Source: Candidatus Moraniibacteriota bacterium (GTDB taxonomy: Bacteria > Patescibacteriota > Minisyncoccia > Moranbacterales > GCA-2747515). From it: a stretch of 32,852 bases of DNA. Both the position numbers and the translations under genes were made by a program. The notes below the pieces were generated by a model. It did no database searches and was not told the origin of the DNA. It saw nothing but the letters and a program-made list of their open reading frames with translations. The stretch lies in assembly GCA_027031495.1 (NCBI GenBank), contig JALVQA010000004.1, positions 23,218-56,069 on the forward strand. Reading direction: 5' to 3'. Every line of letters begins with the position of its first letter. Position 1 is the stretch's first letter. This document shows, piece after piece, positions 17,701 to 26,746 of this stretch.

Positions 17701-18394
17701 CTTTGTCGGCACACTTTGGGTATATGTGTTGCTGATCAACATTATCAACAATTTCGTAATTTTTACCGGAATTAAAATCATGGATGTAGTAATAGTATGG
17801 TATTGATTTCTTGGAAGCACTGCGCTTGTTGTCACCACCCGGAAATGCCACATAACCGTCATTATCAGCATCTTCATCAGGATCGCCACCTTGATCACTA
17901 TACCGAACGTCAAAACCACCGCTTGCGATAATACGTGCAGCCTCAATTTTCATATCATTAATGTCATAAACATCGTTCCCATCATAGTCACACCCCCTGG
18001 CAGGCGCATTTTCAACCGTGCCATTGATCTCCACTAATGATTGATCTTCGTTAACACACTTCGCACGCTTTAGATACCATGTAAAGTAAAGGGAATCTGC
18101 AGTATTTGTAAAGAATTGCGCAAAAGCACGTGCTGTAATTTTCTTCCCCGGCTGTGGATCCTGTGGTGAAAACATAATACGCACCTCTGGCGCAAAACCC
18201 TTATTTGCCGAAACGTTGAGTGTTTCACCCATATTCTGCGCCGCCTCTTTATCAATGTGGTAACGACGCTCAATCTTTCCAGCACTTGGTTTGCCAAAAA
18301 TGGCCCCCACTGCGCTATGACCACCACTAAGCACAAATACTTCAAAAGAAATAAAAAGGATAATAGCAACTTTTTTCAAAACTTTTTTTCTCAT
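14711..18394 (-). CDS. Large (1227 aa) secreted, C-terminally membrane-anchored surface protein with a Gly-rich linker and acidic repeat-like motifs
   Basis: Signal/TM N-terminus; GGEGGEGGEGGAGGAGAGGGGAGGSGGAGGAGGKGGEGGA tract; Asp-rich Ca-binding-like motifs DYDGNDVYDIND, DPDEDADNDGYVAF, DPYDQDTSDNGVND; C-terminal TM AILFLFRIFLAVGIVVFIVALIWWY. Confidence 0.8.
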   Translation of the reverse strand: MRKKVLKKVAIILFISFEVFVLSGGHSAVGAIFGKPSAGKIERRYHIDKEAAQNMGETLNVSANKGFAPEVRIMFSPQDPQPGKKITARAFAQFFTNTADSLYFTWYLKRAKCVNEDQSLVEINGTVENAPARGCDYDGNDVYDINDMKIEAARIIASGGFDVRYSDQGGDPDEDADNDGYVAFPGGDNKRSASKKSIPYYYYIHDFNSGKNYEIVDNVDQQHIYPKCADKGKVPVCVRNEELECPAYQISDRIEREKELDVEGGEGGEGGEGGAGGAGAGGGGAGGSGGAGGAGGKGGEGGAVKRDSHGSFITNINRTSNIFNICAVTGQPTCKSLVSQDAGGFLGALRDKGIVKCDEGEIAVCVDKDALEYTIDDIDTRMKALGDLPAWTYDAQERYKPADPAERGYVVDPDGKFTIFQCNDKDIQALQSFWPPPQNQVYDDETDTAQDPENAIDAKLITLYRDSYVLSDYYSCEAELYGRNYNGVVSEGKHIFDEDDIIKECFPPKITADDIQRFHLFPRDAHGEQAGASAEDGGNEGFPRGELEGGPGVGSGELFYHTDPYDQDTSDNGVNDEATIVGLGQDSFTWIYTPGDEVGVIVEGTSMNATKHPDSSNMIMFATVNNACDYTGISKVGVPSQTGHYQVEIRGYDVKIPAISFADAGGPEAAFNNCLTHSKDAFVKPAQGGAAKKLEVDLSVSPNNPVNDPSISDLTKDLYANMGDTVTIKSTIANAKYKGDRLRYKWSVWRSENGTADFDPDNWRLIAGSSGNLDLGKGVFADNDEIGFKGEVTPLKGNGLSELSFKLNIPDNLPMPQLPEENKEDAPNGLFPDEDSDFTYLRVRVFVEEDFDLTAHELHEYDVSRGRADITFRIARASNKMRVYSVNKAEQTAGSLDAPVICEDEPGQIVKCPIVKGQLLKLALDKRLSGYAQYMNYRWAINNEPLYKPDGFKCFESGIKEDDAKESVCNYFFVTGEPGTEYIITVSANSIGEKDGKDNDKREYGSGKAIEVTRKFVVVEPYVSFCDERKVFDDGTTGSSQCKGLVQKEVATYKSDTEKGGPVPQYSKTVFLALPHSSPTVFASPRPRWLMPMTEINWYSNGVLMGAPGNAFTVDGTNKFPGESSNVMAKAVFQLPVDVRQLVRDAWSYTDQQLAPLYFDGNMQVEYAEDVNAGSLSAPAAFFAALGINGPEAILFLFRIFLAVGIVVFIVALIWWYSTSPSARRRQ

Positions 18395-18399
18395 AATGT

Positions 18400-19017
18400 T
18401 TATTTTAGAAAAGCGAGAGCAATGCCATTAATAATTAGCGTACTAAAAATGAAAAATGCCAACGAATAATAAAGGGAGCGACTGTAGTGCGCTATCGCAG
18501 TTGCGAAAACCACGCCGATATACGCATCAATTATTACAATACTAAAACCATTTATTATAGCGAAAAGAGAAACTGTTAAGAGCATGCTCACTATGAGACC
18601 GCTTTGCACACCATTAACAACAAAGCCCATCAGAAAATAATTATATATCAGCGCATAAATCGTCATGAGCAAAGCATACAATATAAACATGCCAAAACTT
18701 TCCCTTACAATCTGCGGAACACTTTCTTCAAGAAATGACGTGCCAATAAAATGCGCAAGCAGAAGAAATGCGACAATAAAACTACCGAGCGATAACGTTG
18801 CCAAAAGTACACCCGTCATTTTTTGTCCTGCTCTAAAACCAAAATTCTCCAACTTTTCGTGCAGAACAAGACGCGCACATGCCATTGGCGCAACAACAAG
18901 AAATCCTATAGCTGAAATGATATCTTGAAAAATTCCCTCATGCGGGAAAAACCTATACAATAGCGCACATGCAAACGCTACTCCTATAATCAATAATGAA
19001 CGTCGTGTATAAATCAT
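18400..19017 (-). CDS. Polytopic membrane protein, possible catalytically degenerate CPBP-like protein
   Basis: Multiple TM segments; ALIYNYFLMGFVV aligns by eye with the CPBP EExxxR region but lacks E/E/R. Confidence 0.5.
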   Translation of the reverse strand: MIYTRRSLLIIGVAFACALLYRFFPHEGIFQDIISAIGFLVVAPMACARLVLHEKLENFGFRAGQKMTGVLLATLSLGSFIVAFLLLAHFIGTSFLEESVPQIVRESFGMFILYALLMTIYALIYNYFLMGFVVNGVQSGLIVSMLLTVSLFAIINGFSIVIIDAYIGVVFATAIAHYSRSLYYSLAFFIFSTLIINGIALAFLK

Positions 19018-19102
19018 GTATTTTTACTCTTCTCTTATAGATAAAAGAGTGTGCCTATTCTCTCTTAGTATACCACATTCTATATATCGTGCGCCATACT
19101 TT

Positions 19103-19981
19103 TTAATGTACAAAAATATCCTGTGTCTTTTTGCGTGCGATATAGTACCGTAATGCAAGCGTTGCAAGACCCGTTGTGTGCGCATTTGACATTTCTTCAT
19201 CTTTGTATGCCCACCCGCCATCTTTTTTCTGCGCATCAATGATTTTCTGCATCCACGCATAAGAAATGTGGTCGCCATGACCAGCCCAGTACAACACAAC
19301 AACACGCTCGGCAAAGAGATCGCTAAATTCCTGCGGCTTATCCTGCGCCTTTATAATACGATTTGCGGTTTCTATAATATGCGCATCAATATCATTACCA
19401 CCACAACCATTTCGCTTTAGCAAAATAAATGCAATGAGTTGATGTGTATCAATATAGCCTCCCATACCATCACGCGCGACTTTTAGAAGCGCATAGTCGG
19501 CATCGGTATAGTCAAAATCACAATATAGTGCACGAACAAGTATGTCATCGTACACATCAGTAATATTTTTTTGCGTCTGCGCGTCAAATGCATAAAATGC
19601 ATGATCCAATTCTGTGCCAAATTGACGAAAATACCATGGAATATCGCGCACTTCTCTAATAAAAGTTCCTATTACTTTTGGTCGCATACTTACATCATGC
19701 ATATCAACAAGACGACGGAATACATTATCTTTCTTTAAGCATCTGTAAGCGTAATTACGTCCGTATATGTGCGCGAAAAGAATACATTCATCACTTTTAA
19801 GTGTGCGTACAACATCATCTGTATAAAAACTGCGCGCATGCATCGCATGTATCAAAAGAGTATAGTGTCTTACAGCAGAAAAAATAATACTGTTTTGCGG
19901 TCTTATAACAAAAAGAGCAATATCGATGCATATAGACGCAATTGCCACAAAAACAAGACCTCTTCGCCATCGTAAAGTCAT
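19103..19981 (-). CDS. Membrane-anchored protein with a prenyltransferase/terpenoid-cyclase-like alpha-toroid motif
   Basis: TM GLVFVAIASICIDIALFVI; C-terminal WMQKIIDAQKKDGGWAYKDEEMSNAHTTGLATLALRYYIA. Start placed at ATG 19981, next to the upstream stop. Confidence 0.55.
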   Translation of the reverse strand: MTLRWRRGLVFVAIASICIDIALFVIRPQNSIIFSAVRHYTLLIHAMHARSFYTDDVVRTLKSDECILFAHIYGRNYAYRCLKKDNVFRRLVDMHDVSMRPKVIGTFIREVRDIPWYFRQFGTELDHAFYAFDAQTQKNITDVYDDILVRALYCDFDYTDADYALLKVARDGMGGYIDTHQLIAFILLKRNGCGGNDIDAHIIETANRIIKAQDKPQEFSDLFAERVVVLYWAGHGDHISYAWMQKIIDAQKKDGGWAYKDEEMSNAHTTGLATLALRYYIARKKTQDIFVH

Positions 19982-19982
19982 T

Positions 19983-20423
19983 TTACACAGCCATATTATA
20001 CATGTAATAGAAAATGCGTTGCTTCTCTTGTTCAATTTTTCCAAGTAATTTTTTTGCCTTATTTCTCTTTCTGCGCGCGTGATTCCACATCAAAAAAATA
20101 ACAAAAACATTACCAAACCATATCATCGATATAATCGGAATGAAATCAATCAATAAAATAAGAAAGCGTATAATCTTTGCGCGCAGAGCACCAAATCTGA
20201 AGTTGAAAATAATCATATAGATGGTAAGCGGCAAGACAAGAAACGCAAAGATTATACCGATTATCGGTATAGCTGTAAATAAATCGGCAATTGTGTCAAG
20301 AAAAATGGCTATTGTAACTGGAATAAACCATATTGTTTTCTCAAAATGCGCAATATCCCTCCGCGCCTTCTTTTCAATCTCTTCAAGTCGCGCCAATTCC
20401 GCTCTGTACGGTATCTGCGACAT
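19983..20423 (-). CDS. Small polytopic membrane protein (hypothetical)
   Basis: 146 aa; coiled N-terminus and three hydrophobic segments; embedded in the operon. Confidence 0.65.
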   Translation of the reverse strand: MSQIPYRAELARLEEIEKKARRDIAHFEKTIWFIPVTIAIFLDTIADLFTAIPIIGIIFAFLVLPLTIYMIIFNFRFGALRAKIIRFLILLIDFIPIISMIWFGNVFVIFLMWNHARRKRNKAKKLLGKIEQEKQRIFYYMYNMAV

Positions 20424-20450
20424 AATTTTTTCTCTCTACTAACTATTGAT

Positions 20451-22268
20451 TTATATTTCGTCATTCTCCTTTCTCCTCTTAATACCCAAAATCTGCTCTG
20501 GGTTTGATGTAACAATTTGATCTTCGCTATAAGATGCAACAACTTTAATAGCAACATGCTTTGTGCCGGCAAAAAGAATACCCTCACCAACACTACTTTC
20601 GAGAAGAAGAAACTTTTCATGGTCAGTCAGAAAAAATGTTTCCTGCACCGTTTCAATCGATGCCGGCGACTGTTTTAGGAGAAGTTGCAGTGATGAGTTT
20701 GTTACAATTGGTCGCCCATATTGCGAGCCCATAAAATCGGAGATGTCCTGCGTAATTGTCGTAAGTCCTGTATAGTACTTACGACACCGTTTTGCAATAC
20801 CAAAAAGAAAACTTGCAGCATCCTCTTTCTGCATCATCACCCACGCCTCGTCAACAATGACAAGACGGCGGCGCAACTCTGCGCGCATTTTGTCCCATAT
20901 AAACTGCAGAGCAATGTACATTGCAATCGGTCGCAATTCGTCTTCCAAGTCGCGAATATTAAACACTATCAGCTCACCGTTTACTTTAACATTTGTATGA
21001 TTATTGAGAAAGCCAGAAAATATTCCGCGCGTATACTTCTCAAGACGCGCCGATAGCGACTCGGCACCCTCCATATTTTCCAAAACTTGCCCGAGATCGG
21101 CCATTGTCGGATAGGTCTCCGGTGACAATTTACTGAAATCAGTATCCTCCGTTATATCACGAATCGCATATGTTTCTCGCAAAGCGCTATCTAAAATAGA
21201 ATCCTCTTCCGGCGTTGTTGAACCAAGCATAATGCGCAAAAGACCGATAAGCATCGCTATATTGGAACGAAGAACCTCTGACGGACTCTCGTCTTCGCCA
21301 ACCGATGGCAAATCAAATGGATTGATAAACGATTTTGACTTCAATGACAATTTAATAAATGTGCCGCCGACTGTATCGCAAAGATATTTGTATTCATTTT
21401 CAGGATCAATCACAAAAATCTGCGTCCCCATCATCATCGATCGCAAAATTTCCAACTTCACAGCGTAGCTCTTACCGGCACCGGATTTTGCAAAGATGAC
21501 CATGTTTGCATTCGGCTGTTTAAAACGATCAAGAATAACAAGAGAATTATTATGACGATTGATACCATAAAGAATACCGTCATTCGATGAAAGTGTTGAT
21601 GATACAAAGGGGAATGTTGTTGAAAGTGGCTGTGTATTAAGATTGTTGCCAACATCAAGCTCGTCATTTGCAAGTGGCAATGTTGATGAAAAACCCTGTT
21701 CCATGCGCAAAACAGCCGGCTTAATGAAGACAAGTTGCGCCTCAAGCATTGATGTAATTTCCTTTTCAACTTTTGATAATTTTGCCTTGTCCTCAGCGTA
21801 AATTGTGATATACAATCCAAAACGAAAGAAATGTTCTGTTCCTTGTAATAATCGATCGCGCAATTCTTCAATATTACGTAAAGCTGTTTCAAGAACAGGG
21901 TTGCGTACCTTACCCTCTTCTCGCTCAATATTAATCTGCGATTGCACTTGCGTTACACTTCGCCGTAACTGTTTAACAACATCACTTGTCCTCATTGGAT
22001 GGATAAAGTACGCAATATCCATTGGCAAATCAAGGTTGATTATCGGCGAAAACCAGTTTGTCTGTAGGTAGCGAGGATACGCTGTTATAAAAAGTGTTTT
22101 TGCATAAACCTCACCTATCTCCAAAAACATTGGCGAGATACGCATAGCGCTCGGCGCAATCAATCCGCGCACAGTTGCAACGCCACGCTGATAGATATTC
22201 TCAGCCTCGAGAAGATCATCAGCATTCATTACAGTATGTGTTTTTTCTTTTTTTGCAAAAAGGCTCAT
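20451..22268 (-). CDS. virB4-like: VirB4/TraC-type type IV secretion ATPase
   Basis: Walker A VIFAKSGAGKSYAVKLEIL, FVIDPENEYKYLCDTVGG, Walker B RRLVIVDEAWVMMQ, ITQDISDFMGSQYGRPIVTNSSLQLLLKQ. Confidence 0.92.
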   Translation of the reverse strand: MSLFAKKEKTHTVMNADDLLEAENIYQRGVATVRGLIAPSAMRISPMFLEIGEVYAKTLFITAYPRYLQTNWFSPIINLDLPMDIAYFIHPMRTSDVVKQLRRSVTQVQSQINIEREEGKVRNPVLETALRNIEELRDRLLQGTEHFFRFGLYITIYAEDKAKLSKVEKEITSMLEAQLVFIKPAVLRMEQGFSSTLPLANDELDVGNNLNTQPLSTTFPFVSSTLSSNDGILYGINRHNNSLVILDRFKQPNANMVIFAKSGAGKSYAVKLEILRSMMMGTQIFVIDPENEYKYLCDTVGGTFIKLSLKSKSFINPFDLPSVGEDESPSEVLRSNIAMLIGLLRIMLGSTTPEEDSILDSALRETYAIRDITEDTDFSKLSPETYPTMADLGQVLENMEGAESLSARLEKYTRGIFSGFLNNHTNVKVNGELIVFNIRDLEDELRPIAMYIALQFIWDKMRAELRRRLVIVDEAWVMMQKEDAASFLFGIAKRCRKYYTGLTTITQDISDFMGSQYGRPIVTNSSLQLLLKQSPASIETVQETFFLTDHEKFLLLESSVGEGILFAGTKHVAIKVVASYSEDQIVTSNPEQILGIKRRKENDEI

Positions 22269-22291
22269 GAACTTTTTTAGATTAAAAAATG

Positions 22292-22984
22292 TTACAGTCC
22301 CTCTACGTCTACACGTGACAGTTCCGAAAGTGATGTGCTCGTAAAGAGTGATGGGTTATATGCGTTATACAGTAGCTCAAGTATTTCCTCTGTATCGAGT
22401 AATACACCACGAACACCAGTGCCGGAAAGCGCCATTGTTATATGATCAACGCGCTGAAAGAGCTGATTTTTATATGTTTCAAATTTTTCGCGCCTTGCGC
22501 TAATAACGTGTTCCGGATGAAATGCCGCCATCATGCGTGCAAAGAAACCAGTTTCCTTACTCTCTACCGGCGAAAACGGCACAACAACATAGAAAAATTT
22601 TGACATGATATTTGTTACATCTGTCAATTCTCTAATGAATAAACGATATTCTGCAATCTGCGTCCGTATTGCCTCGCTCTCCGTACGTCGCTCACGATCA
22701 TTGAGCATTTCTATATATGGTTCAATATTAAGTTTACGCGAGCTGATAAGTATCTGAAGTGGAAAATCAAGTGAATTGAGAAAATTTTGATACTGCACAA
22801 TAATAGCATCTTGCTCTTCTGATGATTTGAGATCAAAATTGATCGATGACATCATTACAATAGCCCGCAGTGAGCCATTGCGCAAAACAATGACACTATC
22901 ATGTACTTCGGCAACATCAACATACTTCAGCGTACTCGCACCTGATGCGCCGGATGCTAATTTTTTCTCATGTAATCGCTCCAT
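22292..22984 (-). CDS. TraC/VirB4 N-terminal-like protein (separate ORF)
   Basis: VAEVHDSVIVLRNGSLRAIVMMSSINFDLKSSEEQDAIIVQYQNFLNSLDFPLQILISSRKLN is typical of a VirB4/TraC N-terminal domain; directly upstream of the ATPase ORF. Confidence 0.75.
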   Translation of the reverse strand: MERLHEKKLASGASGASTLKYVDVAEVHDSVIVLRNGSLRAIVMMSSINFDLKSSEEQDAIIVQYQNFLNSLDFPLQILISSRKLNIEPYIEMLNDRERRTESEAIRTQIAEYRLFIRELTDVTNIMSKFFYVVVPFSPVESKETGFFARMMAAFHPEHVISARREKFETYKNQLFQRVDHITMALSGTGVRGVLLDTEEILELLYNAYNPSLFTSTSLSELSRVDVEGL

Positions 22985-23015
22985 AAAATCTATATCTCTT
23001 TTTGTTTATATCAGT

Positions 23016-23483
23016 TTACTTTTTATTCTTTGTTGCATGACTTTCAAGTATCTCAATAGCACGATCAGTTCTGTGGTGCCCCTCGCTATCTAATACATCA
23101 GCCAACACAGCAATATCTTCAATGGTCATTGAAGCACTTTTTTTATAAAATTGCGCATCATATTTATCGCGTTTCTTTGTAATCTTTTTCTTTTGCCAAC
23201 CAACCGGACGACGCCATACGTAAATTTTTGGCTGGATAAGAAACGTGAGTGCATATCCAACAAACGTGACAAGTGATACGCCATGTGGTTTATAAAACGC
23301 AAATGCGCCAAACAAAAGGAATAGGAAAAACGCAACAACATAAAACGTTGCCTTATTATCAAAGAGATTCCACAATACAATTAATACAGCCCCGAACGCA
23401 AGCAACCATAAAAACTGTCGCGCCGTCAACGGACCGGCAATCTTGTCCTCAACATCAATATATTGCGGTACACTAAAAAGCAT
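23016..23483 (-). CDS. prgI-like: PrgI family membrane protein (T4SS-associated)
   Basis: SVPQYIDVEDKIAGPLTARQFLWLLAFGAVLIVLW..., two TMs, KPHGVSLVTFVGYALTFLIQPKIYVWRR. Confidence 0.85.
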   Translation of the reverse strand: MLFSVPQYIDVEDKIAGPLTARQFLWLLAFGAVLIVLWNLFDNKATFYVVAFFLFLLFGAFAFYKPHGVSLVTFVGYALTFLIQPKIYVWRRPVGWQKKKITKKRDKYDAQFYKKSASMTIEDIAVLADVLDSEGHHRTDRAIEILESHATKNKK

Positions 23484-23492
23484 ACGATTTCT

Positions 23493-24551
23493 TTATTTAT
23501 ATCCTACAGATGCGGAGTTATTGGCACGCATTTGTGCAGACTCCTTTTCCTGTGCGAGTTTTTGTCCAGATGAAAACGTCACATACCCCATTGGTTGCCC
23601 CTTATCTTCCACTGCCTCATGAGCATTTTCATTCTTCTTTTTTAGTATAGCATCTTTTTGCATCGTGCGCGTGTGCTGATGCTGATTGCTGTGCATGCCC
23701 TGTATTTGTTTGCTATTGTTATCAGCCGTCCGCATATCGCCATGTGCATTACGTTGCTCACTATGACGACCTTCCCGTTGAGAAAAAGTAGATGGTTGAG
23801 TGTTTTTTACGCCAGTACGACGTGGTACTTTTTGCGCTACAGGAAAGACAACTTCCTCGCGCTCAATATCAACGACCAACGGCATATTCTCGTCAATAGA
23901 TTTTAACACCATTGCCACACGTTGCCGTTCCTCTGCGCTCAGCGATCGCGTATTGCGTCCATGAAACAAGTAATTACCACGCTCAATCGCCGTGTGTTTT
24001 CCTTGTCCAACAGAAAGACGGTAATCAGTAATCCAATTACCGATTGTGCCAGGGCTATATTTTTGTGTGCCAGCAACCATGATATTTGACTTTGTAATGA
24101 TCTGATTTTTTACACTCTTAAAGCGCTCAAGTGTTTCACGCAATGTCATGCGCACTTTTGTTTCCCTTGCCGGCTTCTTTATAATTTGCTCAGTTAGAAT
24201 GCGTGCTATATCTTGTGCCTTCAGTGGTGCAATACCAAGATTTTCTATAAAGTAGTCGGCAAATTTCTCAAGTGGCAGTTCGCCAAAATAATAAAGACGT
24301 ATTGCGCGCGCAAGAACAGCCATTTCTTCCAAACTGAAACCAGCACGCTCACCAATACGCTGAATGATCCGCATTGTTCTTTCATCCGCCATAATACTCT
24401 TTACCTTCTCCGGTAGTGCGTAAAAACGTCGCCAACGTGCGCGCCACTGCCGCTCTGTCTCTCCAATATCAGGCACAATCATTGGCAAAGTAAATTTCTG
24501 CACAATGATTGGATCTATTTCTTGTATTGATTTTTGATATGATTGCGTCAT
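23493..24551 (-). CDS. Hypothetical cytoplasmic protein of the T4SS-like operon
   Basis: 352 aa; helical N-terminal half (FSLEEMAVLARAIRLYYFGELPLEKFADYFIENLGI), disordered Q/H/N-rich C-terminus. Confidence 0.65.
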   Translation of the reverse strand: MTQSYQKSIQEIDPIIVQKFTLPMIVPDIGETERQWRARWRRFYALPEKVKSIMADERTMRIIQRIGERAGFSLEEMAVLARAIRLYYFGELPLEKFADYFIENLGIAPLKAQDIARILTEQIIKKPARETKVRMTLRETLERFKSVKNQIITKSNIMVAGTQKYSPGTIGNWITDYRLSVGQGKHTAIERGNYLFHGRNTRSLSAEERQRVAMVLKSIDENMPLVVDIEREEVVFPVAQKVPRRTGVKNTQPSTFSQREGRHSEQRNAHGDMRTADNNSKQIQGMHSNQHQHTRTMQKDAILKKKNENAHEAVEDKGQPMGYVTFSSGQKLAQEKESAQMRANNSASVGYK

Positions 24552-24584
24552 ATTTTCTCACTTTTTTACATACACTCTACATCC

Positions 24585-26669
24585 CTATGTACCAGATCCC
24601 CTGTTTCTCTCCCTGACAGCGCGCTGAACATCAGCATCAGTTGCGTGTGTAATAATATTAGAGCCACTACCAGTTTGAACATTATTGTTATCTACTGTAT
24701 TTGCACTGACATTTGCATCAGCTGTTGTTGCGCTACCACCAGTATTAACATTAACATCTGTTCTGACATCATTGTTAATAGTAAAATCCATCCCCTCAAT
24801 ACCTCTTCTAATATTATCACTCACATCTCTCAATACTTCCGCATTACCACCTTTTAGGGCATCACGCACCATCTGCGCATCAAGCACAACACTATTGTCA
24901 ACATGCTCCTTAAGCATTTCGCGAGCATTACTATGAAGCGCATCAAATCTCTTCTGTTTACCAAGCTCTTCCGCACCAATTCTAAATTCATCTCGAATAA
25001 TTTCTCTCATCTTAACATCATCACCGCGTGCTTCTCTGTCAATTCTATACGCTGCCACAACATCTCTGCGACCATCGTTGCGCACATTTCTTTGAATCTC
25101 CTTTGCGAAATCTTCCCGCAAATTCTCCGGTACAAGAGCTCTCTCAATTACCTTACCTCTTTCATCCGTCCTACCTTCAATAAGGGACATCGCTGTATTC
25201 ATCCTTGCAACGCTATCAATCATGCCCTTCTGTGCAGCTAAGCGTGCAGCGGCAACACGACGTTCTTTTGATTCCCCTTTATCTTCCATTACCTTAACCA
25301 ACTGTGAACCGGTTAAGCCAAGATCTTTCAATTCCTTCTCCGCTGCTGCAAGAGATTTTGCAAAAGACTCTAATTGCACCTTACTTCTACCAATAATTGC
25401 CCTCTGTGCAGACATTTGCTCTGCGTAAGCATTTGCTTTTTGCTCAAAGCGATCTCGCCGCCGCTGTGCACTCACTTTAAACGAGCGAGCAAATCCTGTG
25501 GCACGTGCCGCGCCAGGCATTGCCTTTAATGTTCCAATAGATGCATACTTACCACCCGTTGCCAATGCTCTACCGGTTTTCCTTGCCATACCCTGACCAA
25601 AACGTGTCACCATTTGTGATGCCCCATCCGATGTTGCATTAGTCATAATAATGCCGGCCCATAAAATTACAATTGGAATCATGAGAAAAACAAGATTGGT
25701 CATATTACTCGCTTGCGCCTCATTTGTTGTCGCTGTTTCTGTCGGATGCATAACGCTATTCACACTCGTAGGATCAAACGCCACCTTATGTACATAATGC
25801 ATGTATGACATGGAAAAAAACAGCATAAACACAAGAATAGGACCGGTAAAGGCATACTTAAAGAGATTTTGCCACCATTGTTGCGCATATCCTTGCGTGG
25901 ACGGTAAAATCGCACCAACAAAGCCAATCGGTGAAAAGATCATCAGTATAGCAAGTGCAACGAGACGCACAACGAGTAAACCGGCAATGGTTATCATTGA
26001 TATGCCATAGAAAAATGCAAAGATAATTGCCATGAAAATATAAGATGTTTCTTGATTAGCAACTTCTCTCTTTGGAATAAAGACGTCAACGATGTTCATA
26101 GATTTCCCGAAAATTTCCAGAATCTCAAATCCGTTTTCCGTCTTTGGAAAAAGATTATTCACAAAGAAGTACATTAGAATATTTGATGCATCAATAATAA
26201 CTTTTGCAATTGGCAGACTAAAATTTACCAAAAGTGCCATAATGATCAGACGCGTAAGCACATTACGCAAATGATAACGCTCAATCTGAAAAATTGTCGC
26301 AAAAGCACTAAAAAGCAAAATCAATATGAATGAAAGATTCAACACATCACGCACAATCGTCCAGATCAGATCAATTACTTTATTGCCAAGAATTTCTTTA
26401 ACATTATTCGTATCCAGTACATAGGTAAAAAGTGTCGCACCAGCAACGCCAAGTAACCCAAACATTTGCGCAACATAGTAAAGAAACCAATTAATAGCAG
26501 AAGTAAACGCTTCTTTTATAGATGCTGCATGCGCCGTCGCAAAATTAAAACCACTATCACTGTAAAAAAAGTGACCCGCTACGACGAATGCAAAAAATAC
26601 TCCCACGCCCACTTGTAACCACTGTTGTATTTTCCTTTTTTCTACGCAAAAAAACTTCCGCACACGCAA
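24585..26669 (-). CDS. VirB6/TrbL-like polytopic membrane protein
   Basis: Signal-like N-terminus, at least six hydrophobic segments including VVRLVALAILMIFSPIGFVGAILP...WWQNLFKYAFTGPILVFMLFF, long charged helical C-terminal tail. The ORF caller uses a TTG start. Confidence 0.8.
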   Translation of the reverse strand: MRVRKFFCVEKRKIQQWLQVGVGVFFAFVVAGHFFYSDSGFNFATAHAASIKEAFTSAINWFLYYVAQMFGLLGVAGATLFTYVLDTNNVKEILGNKVIDLIWTIVRDVLNLSFILILLFSAFATIFQIERYHLRNVLTRLIIMALLVNFSLPIAKVIIDASNILMYFFVNNLFPKTENGFEILEIFGKSMNIVDVFIPKREVANQETSYIFMAIIFAFFYGISMITIAGLLVVRLVALAILMIFSPIGFVGAILPSTQGYAQQWWQNLFKYAFTGPILVFMLFFSMSYMHYVHKVAFDPTSVNSVMHPTETATTNEAQASNMTNLVFLMIPIVILWAGIIMTNATSDGASQMVTRFGQGMARKTGRALATGGKYASIGTLKAMPGAARATGFARSFKVSAQRRRDRFEQKANAYAEQMSAQRAIIGRSKVQLESFAKSLAAAEKELKDLGLTGSQLVKVMEDKGESKERRVAAARLAAQKGMIDSVARMNTAMSLIEGRTDERGKVIERALVPENLREDFAKEIQRNVRNDGRRDVVAAYRIDREARGDDVKMREIIRDEFRIGAEELGKQKRFDALHSNAREMLKEHVDNSVVLDAQMVRDALKGGNAEVLRDVSDNIRRGIEGMDFTINNDVRTDVNVNTGGSATTADANVSANTVDNNNVQTGSGSNIITHATDADVQRAVRERNRGSGT

Positions 26670-26694
26670 AAATATTTATGTAACACTACTTTAT

Positions 26695-26700
26695 AGTATA
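26695..26700 (-). promoter_or_regulatory. -10-like TATACT upstream of the T4SS-like operon
   Basis: Minus strand ctgtggTATACTataaag ~25 nt upstream of the first ORF; -35 not convincing. Confidence 0.4.
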
Positions 26701-26746
26701 CCACAGATAAAAACGTATTGCACAACCGCTACTACTCGCCTGCAAC

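Noticed and set aside
17409-17806. Proline-rich ORFs (PPSPPFPPAPP...) on the plus strand
   Set aside because: Antisense shadow of the Gly-rich tract of the 1227-aa protein; low-complexity artefact.
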